Translations under genes and position numbers: made by a program
NCBI RefSeq assembly: GCF_007858535.1
Contig: NZ_CP040174.1
Coordinates: forward strand, 868,001-932,000
Source of the DNA: Arthrobacter sp. UKPF54-2
Lineage (GTDB): Bacteria; Actinomycetota; Actinomycetes; Actinomycetales; Micrococcaceae
Reading direction: 5' to 3'
Length of the DNA stretch: 64,000 nucleotides
Shown: positions 60,118 to 64,000 of the stretch, piece after piece
Numbering within the stretch: the stretch's first letter is position 1
Layout of the letters: every line of letters begins with the position of its first letter
The notes under the pieces: generated by a model
Seen by the model: the letters and a program-made list of their open reading frames with translations, nothing else
Told to the model about the DNA's origin: nothing
Databases searched by the model: none

Positions 60118-62733
60118 CTAGGCGGCGGCGCCCGTCCTGCGGTGCCGGGCCGCCTTGTAAAGCGAGTCGGCCAGCAGGACGGCGGGAATCGCGGCGAGCG
60201 CCACGGCCAGGCCGCCGGGAGTCGGCGGGGCGTGGCCCAACAGGGCCGCCAGCGGACCCAGGAACAGGAAGACCGCCAGCAGGCCCAGCTCCGCCAGCAC
60301 GGCCCAGAGCAGCAGCCGGTTGGTGAACCAGCCCAGCCGCCAGGGCGGGGAGGTGGCGCTGCGGCAGGCGAAGGCGTTGGCGAGCTGGCCCAGGACCACG
60401 GTGGTGAACGCGGCACCCGAGGCGGCCATCAGCGCGTCCGACGCCGGCAGCTCGGCTCCCGGGCTCCAGCCGGCGCCGAAAAGCACGGCCGTGTAGGCGA
60501 TCATTTCCAGCAGCGCCTCCACCGGACCGAGCAGCCCGAACACCCGGACGATCAGGGCGCGGTCCATCAGGTGGCGGCGTTCCGGCGGCCGCTTCAGGGC
60601 CCCCTTGCTGGGCGCCTCGCTGCCGAGGGCCAGGGCCGGCAGCAGGTCGGTGCCGATGTCCAGAGCGAGGATCTGCAGCACGCTCAGCGCCAGCGGGAAC
60701 CGCCCGCCGGAGAGGGCCCAGAACACAAACGGCGTCAGCTCGGCGACGTTGTCCGTCAGGTGGTAGGTCAGGAAGCGGCGGATGTTCGCGTAGGTGGCAC
60801 GGCCCTGCTCCACGGCTGCGATGATCGTGGCGAAGTCGTCGTCCAGCAGCACCAGGTCCGCCGCCTCGCGGGCTACGTCGGTGCCGCTGCGGCCCATGGC
60901 GACGCCGATGTCGGCCTGCTGCAGCGCGGGGCCGTCGTTGACGCCGTCGCCGGTCATGGCCACCACGTGGCCGCGGTGCTGCAGCAACCTGGCCACCCGG
61001 AGCTTTTGTTCGGGCGAAACCCTGCTGACCACGACGCCGTCGCGGTCCAGCAGCGCCGCCAGGACCTCGTCGTCCTCCGGCAGGGTGTGGCCCTCCAGCA
61101 CCAGCTCCGGGGACCCGATCAGGCCCGTTTCGCGGGCGATGGCGGCGGCCGTGAAGGCGTGGTCGCCGGTGACCATGCCCACCTTGATGCCGGCCTCGCG
61201 GGCCGCCTGCAGCGAGAGCCGGACCTCGGCGCGGGGCGGATCGTGCAGGCCGATCAGGCCCAGCAGCGTCAGCCCGGTCTCCAGCTCGTCGGGTTTGCTG
61301 TGGGCGTCCGGAGGGCCCGGCAGGCTCCGCTGCGCGACCGCGAGGACCCTGAGCCCGCGCGAGGCCATCTGGTCTACCATCCCCCGTGCGGGCCCGGTGC
61401 CGTCCTCGACGCCGTGGCCGCTGCAGAGGGGGATCACGGACTCCGGGGCTCCCTTGACGAAGAGTGTGGTGCCGACGACGGCGGACTCCCGCAGCCGGCG
61501 GGGGTCGAACGCGAAGCGGTGCGACGGCGCCGGCTCCTCCGCGCGGACGCCCGGTCCGGCCAGCCGGGTGGCGAGCGCGTCGATGGCGGCTTCCATCGGG
61601 TCGCCCTCGGCGATCCACTGGCCCTCGTGCGGCACGGCCCGGCCCACCGAGGCGGCGCGCGCGGCGGCGCTGAGCCGTTGCCCCGCCTGGAACGCGGAGG
61701 CCCCGGGTACCCCACTGCCGTCGCCGGTGACGTCCGCTTCCGGCCCATAGCCCTGGCCGCTGATGCCGAGCAACCCGGCGGGTGTCCAGACTTCGACGGC
61801 GTTCATCCGGTTCTGCGTGAGGGTCCCGGTCTTGTCCGTGCAGATGAAGGTGGTGGAGCCGAGCGTCTCAACAGCCTGCAGGTTCCGCACCAGGGCGTTG
61901 CGGGCGGCCATCCGCTGGGCGCCGATCGCGAGCGAGAGGGTGACGGTAGGCAGCAGGCCCTCGGGCACCAGCGCCACGGCCACGCCGATCGCGAAGAGGA
62001 ACGCGTCCCGCCAGGAGATGCCCACCAGCAGCGAAAGGACAAAGAACAGCGCGCCAATGCCCAAGGCCACGGCGGCGACAATCCGGACAATCCGCTGCAG
62101 TTCCAGGGCCAGCGGGCTCGGCGGCGCCTCGACCTTGCCGGTGAGCGCGGCAATCTCGGCAAGCCTGGTCTGGCCTCCGGTGCTGGCGACCACGCCCTCG
62201 GCCGTGCCGATGACCAGGAAGGTCCCGCCGTACGCGGTGTCGCCCGGACCCTTGGTGACCGGTTCGCTTTCGCCGGTGAGCATCGATTCATCCACCCGGC
62301 AGCCGGCGGCGAGGGCCAGGTTGAGGTCCGCCGGCACCCGGTCCCCGGCCACCAGCACGACGGCGTCGCCGGGCACCAGTTCGGTGGTGTGCACCTTGAC
62401 GACGCGGTTGTCGCGGCGCACCGAGACCATGGCTGGAAGCAGTTCGCGCAGCTTGGCGGCGGCGTGCTGGGCGCGTTCCTGCTGGATGTAGGCGAACACC
62501 CCGTTGACGATGATCACCACGATGATGGCGACACCCAGTTGCGGCATCCCGGCGACGAACGCCAACCCGGCCGCCACCCAGAGCATCACGGCGAAGAAGT
62601 GGGTCAGCTCCGCGAGCAGCCGCCGCCAGCCGGGGACCCCACGGACCTGGGGCAGCCGGTTGGGCCCGGACCGTTCCAGCCGCCGGGCAGCTTCCGCGGA
62701 GCTGAGCCCGGAAATCCCGGGCGCGTAGCTCAT
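60118..62733 (-). CDS. P2-like cation-translocating P-type ATPase
   Basis: 871 residues with about ten spans. N-terminal cation-ATPase domain (GLSSAEAARRLERSGPNRLPQVRG), actuator DESMLTGESEPVTKG, ALVPEGLLPTVTLSLAIGAQRMA in span 4 (PEGL), phosphorylation site CTDKTGTLTQNRMN, GDGVNDGPALQQADIGVAMG and the C-terminal cation ATPase domain (VAELTPFVFWALSGGRFPLALSVLQILALDIGTDLLPALALGSE). Similar to Ca2+- or Na+/K+-type pumps of bacteria; the ion is not certain. Confidence 0.9.
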   Translation of the reverse strand: MSYAPGISGLSSAEAARRLERSGPNRLPQVRGVPGWRRLLAELTHFFAVMLWVAAGLAFVAGMPQLGVAIIVVIIVNGVFAYIQQERAQHAAAKLRELLPAMVSVRRDNRVVKVHTTELVPGDAVVLVAGDRVPADLNLALAAGCRVDESMLTGESEPVTKGPGDTAYGGTFLVIGTAEGVVASTGGQTRLAEIAALTGKVEAPPSPLALELQRIVRIVAAVALGIGALFFVLSLLVGISWRDAFLFAIGVAVALVPEGLLPTVTLSLAIGAQRMAARNALVRNLQAVETLGSTTFICTDKTGTLTQNRMNAVEVWTPAGLLGISGQGYGPEADVTGDGSGVPGASAFQAGQRLSAAARAASVGRAVPHEGQWIAEGDPMEAAIDALATRLAGPGVRAEEPAPSHRFAFDPRRLRESAVVGTTLFVKGAPESVIPLCSGHGVEDGTGPARGMVDQMASRGLRVLAVAQRSLPGPPDAHSKPDELETGLTLLGLIGLHDPPRAEVRLSLQAAREAGIKVGMVTGDHAFTAAAIARETGLIGSPELVLEGHTLPEDDEVLAALLDRDGVVVSRVSPEQKLRVARLLQHRGHVVAMTGDGVNDGPALQQADIGVAMGRSGTDVAREAADLVLLDDDFATIIAAVEQGRATYANIRRFLTYHLTDNVAELTPFVFWALSGGRFPLALSVLQILALDIGTDLLPALALGSEAPSKGALKRPPERRHLMDRALIVRVFGLLGPVEALLEMIAYTAVLFGAGWSPGAELPASDALMAASGAAFTTVVLGQLANAFACRSATSPPWRLGWFTNRLLLWAVLAELGLLAVFLFLGPLAALLGHAPPTPGGLAVALAAIPAVLLADSLYKAARHRRTGAAA

Positions 62734-62801
62734 GCTTCCGAGGATGCCCCTGGCCGGCAGGGCCGGTTAGGGCCAAAGGTCACCCAGGCCGGGTGCCGGG
62801 C

Positions 62802-63605
62802 TCAGTTGCCGGTGGCGGCGGGCGGCCGCTGCCGCCCCAGCGCGCGCAGGTACGCGCCAAAGCCCTGCGGCGCCCGCGCCTGGGTCCGCCCGGAGGTCAG
62901 CACCCGCATGCTGTCCGTGGCGAGGACGGTGAACGCGAGGCTGCGCAGGCCCTGGACGAGGGTGCGGTCCTCGTGAGACTCCTGTTGGGAAAAGCCGCCG
63001 GCGGCCAGGTAGGCGGAGGCCCGGACGCCGAAGTTGGCGCCGTAGATGTGCGGGTGGTTTTCCTCGAAGGGGTGGCGCTCCAGCCAGCGGCGCAGCAGCT
63101 CCGGATCCATTCCCACGGGGTCCGGTTCCACCGATCCGAGCACAGCGTCGGCTCCGGCCTCCGCGAACTCGAGCTGCCGGACCAGCCAGTTGACCGGGAC
63201 CTGGGAATCGGCGTCGGTGTTGGCGATCCAGGTCCGGCCTGGCCAGGGCGCCGGCCGGGAGCGCTGGCCCGGTGCCCGCCGGCCGCCCAGCACAGCGTTG
63301 CGGATGCCCGCCGCCCGGCTCGCGCCGGCGCTGCGCAGCCGGACCTCAAGGGCGCTGAAGCGCGGGTCGGCGTCGGCGTATCCGGCAGTGATCGCGGCGG
63401 AGCTGTCGGTGCAGCTGTCCAGAACCACGGTCACGCTGACGGCGATCCCGGGCCGCTGCCGCTGCAGCTCGTCGGCGGCGCGCTGCACTGCCCGCAGCGC
63501 CTGCCCGAGGTGCTGGTCCTCGTTGTGGGCGGGCATGACGACGGCGACGGCGTCGATGCCGGGGCGCCGCTGCGGGGTCCCGGCGGCGCCGGCCGGACCG
63601 CTCAC
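62802..63605 (-). CDS. Family 2 glycosyltransferase
   Basis: 267 residues. GT-A fold: IDAVAVVMPAHNEDQHLGQALRAVQ near the N-terminus, VTVVLDSCTDSS, and the metal-binding DxD in WIANTDADSQVPVNWL; IYGANFGVRASAYLAAGGFS is the acceptor-site region and EDRTLVQGL carries the ED catalytic pair. No membrane spans, so a soluble or peripheral transferase. Its ATG overlaps the stop of the methyltransferase gene by 4 bp, so they form one operon, perhaps for decorating a lipid or sugar. Confidence 0.88.
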   Translation of the reverse strand: MSGPAGAAGTPQRRPGIDAVAVVMPAHNEDQHLGQALRAVQRAADELQRQRPGIAVSVTVVLDSCTDSSAAITAGYADADPRFSALEVRLRSAGASRAAGIRNAVLGGRRAPGQRSRPAPWPGRTWIANTDADSQVPVNWLVRQLEFAEAGADAVLGSVEPDPVGMDPELLRRWLERHPFEENHPHIYGANFGVRASAYLAAGGFSQQESHEDRTLVQGLRSLAFTVLATDSMRVLTSGRTQARAPQGFGAYLRALGRQRPPAATGN

Positions 63606-64000
63606 GGCAGCGGCTCCGGCGCGCGGAGGATTTCGAGCACGAAGTCGCGCTCCCGGTAGAGGCCGGCGTCGGCCCAGCGAAGCTGCCGGCGGGCGGCGGC
63701 GTGGACGGTGTCGCCGTCGAGTTCCCAGCCGTCGATCGGGTGCCGCCAGTGGCAGAGCGCCAGCGTGCCGCCGGGCAGCAGGGCGGTTTCCACGCGGTCG
63801 AACAGGGCCGCCAGTTCCTCCGGCGCGAGGTAGTAGCCCACCTCGGAGACCACGATCAGGTCAAACGCCCCCTCCGGCCAGTCCTGCGGGACGGTGAGGT
63901 GGCGGGTCCGCGCGGCGGGCAGGTGCGCGAGGCGCCGGGTGGCATGGGCCAGGGCGGCGCTGCTGGCATCGACGGCCAGGAAGCTCCCACAGCGTTCCGC
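63602..64000 (-). CDS. SAM-dependent methyltransferase, 3' part (NodS-like, partial)
   Basis: 132 C-terminal residues; the start lies beyond the window edge. The frame reads SFLAVDASSAALAHATRRLAHL, QDWPEGAFDLIVVSEVGYYLAPEELAALFDRVETALLPGGTLALCHWRHPIDGWELDGDTVHAA, a class I methyltransferase (motifs II to IV) of the NodS type, which pairs with glycosyltransferases. Overlaps the glycosyltransferase start. Confidence 0.85.
   Translation of the reverse strand, partial: AERCGSFLAVDASSAALAHATRRLAHLPAARTRHLTVPQDWPEGAFDLIVVSEVGYYLAPEELAALFDRVETALLPGGTLALCHWRHPIDGWELDGDTVHAAARRQLRWADAGLYRERDFVLEILRAPEPLP

Overview
The window reads as chromosome of a high-GC actinobacterium of the Micrococcaceae, most likely Arthrobacter or Pseudarthrobacter. 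This is inferred from the very GC-rich codon use, the frequent GTG starts and ATGA overlaps, the actinobacterial family set (DUF3618, DUF6286, holin superfamily III, minimal zincin, NlpC/P60 secreted protein) and the Phe/Asp/Glu tRNA cluster. No prophage, transposase, CRISPR array or rRNA was seen. It is ordinary catabolic and stress-response chromosome, but the intergenic spaces carry several families of long palindromes.

Layout. 1-4.6 kb: mmsA (a neighbour runs off the edge), xthA, an unknown protein and a LacI regulator. 4.6-8.3 kb: small membrane protein and a carbohydrate ABC importer (two permeases and a lipoprotein, no ATPase) with a LacI-type operator. 8.3-10.7 kb: five-gene asp23/amaP cell-envelope operon. 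10.8-13.8 kb: a lipoprotein, a MraY homologue outside any division cluster, and a flavin oxidoreductase. 13.9-14.3 kb: tRNA-Phe, tRNA-Asp, tRNA-Glu. 14.5-21.4 kb: PHP protein, LysE exporter with divergent LysR regulator, EamA transporter, metallopeptidase, CDF metal exporter, NlpC/P60 protein. 21.4-30 kb: ABC-2 exporter with a LolA-like protein, a PEP-synthase/rifampin-phosphotransferase-like enzyme beside a universal stress protein, a short Rossmann protein, CopC. 30-39.5 kb: purine permease, hutG, CPA1 antiporter, two small proteins, hutH, hutU and an IclR regulator with three operator-like palindromes. 39.6-45 kb: two membrane proteins, a HesB-like protein, a LysE-family exporter, and a 3-hydroxybutyrate locus (bdhA, MHS transporter, divergent LysR). 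45-50.3 kb: spermidine-synthase-like protein, then an envelope-stress operon (LEA-like, holin, DUF3618, YihY) and a Usp. 50.4-64 kb: zinc alcohol dehydrogenase, HAD-GH65 fusion, polysaccharide deacetylase, P1B ATPase, ppsA, P2-like cation ATPase, glycosyltransferase and the end of a methyltransferase.

How the genes work together. Histidine degradation (hutU, hutH, hutG, probable IclR regulator) is split over two strands. hutI is not in the window. Disaccharide use may link the LacI-controlled importer to the GH65-HAD fusion, which would give glucose 6-phosphate. Envelope maintenance is a repeated theme: asp23/amaP, holin/DUF3618/YihY, NlpC/P60, the deacetylase and the extra MraY.

Most notable observations: (i) a ~55-bp palindrome in three copies, one of which supplies the stop codons of two convergent genes, plus other long palindromes at gene ends; (ii) three matching 16-bp palindromes around the hut regulator; (iii) a Glu in place of the nucleophilic Asp in the HAD half of the GH65 fusion; (iv) the isolated MraY.
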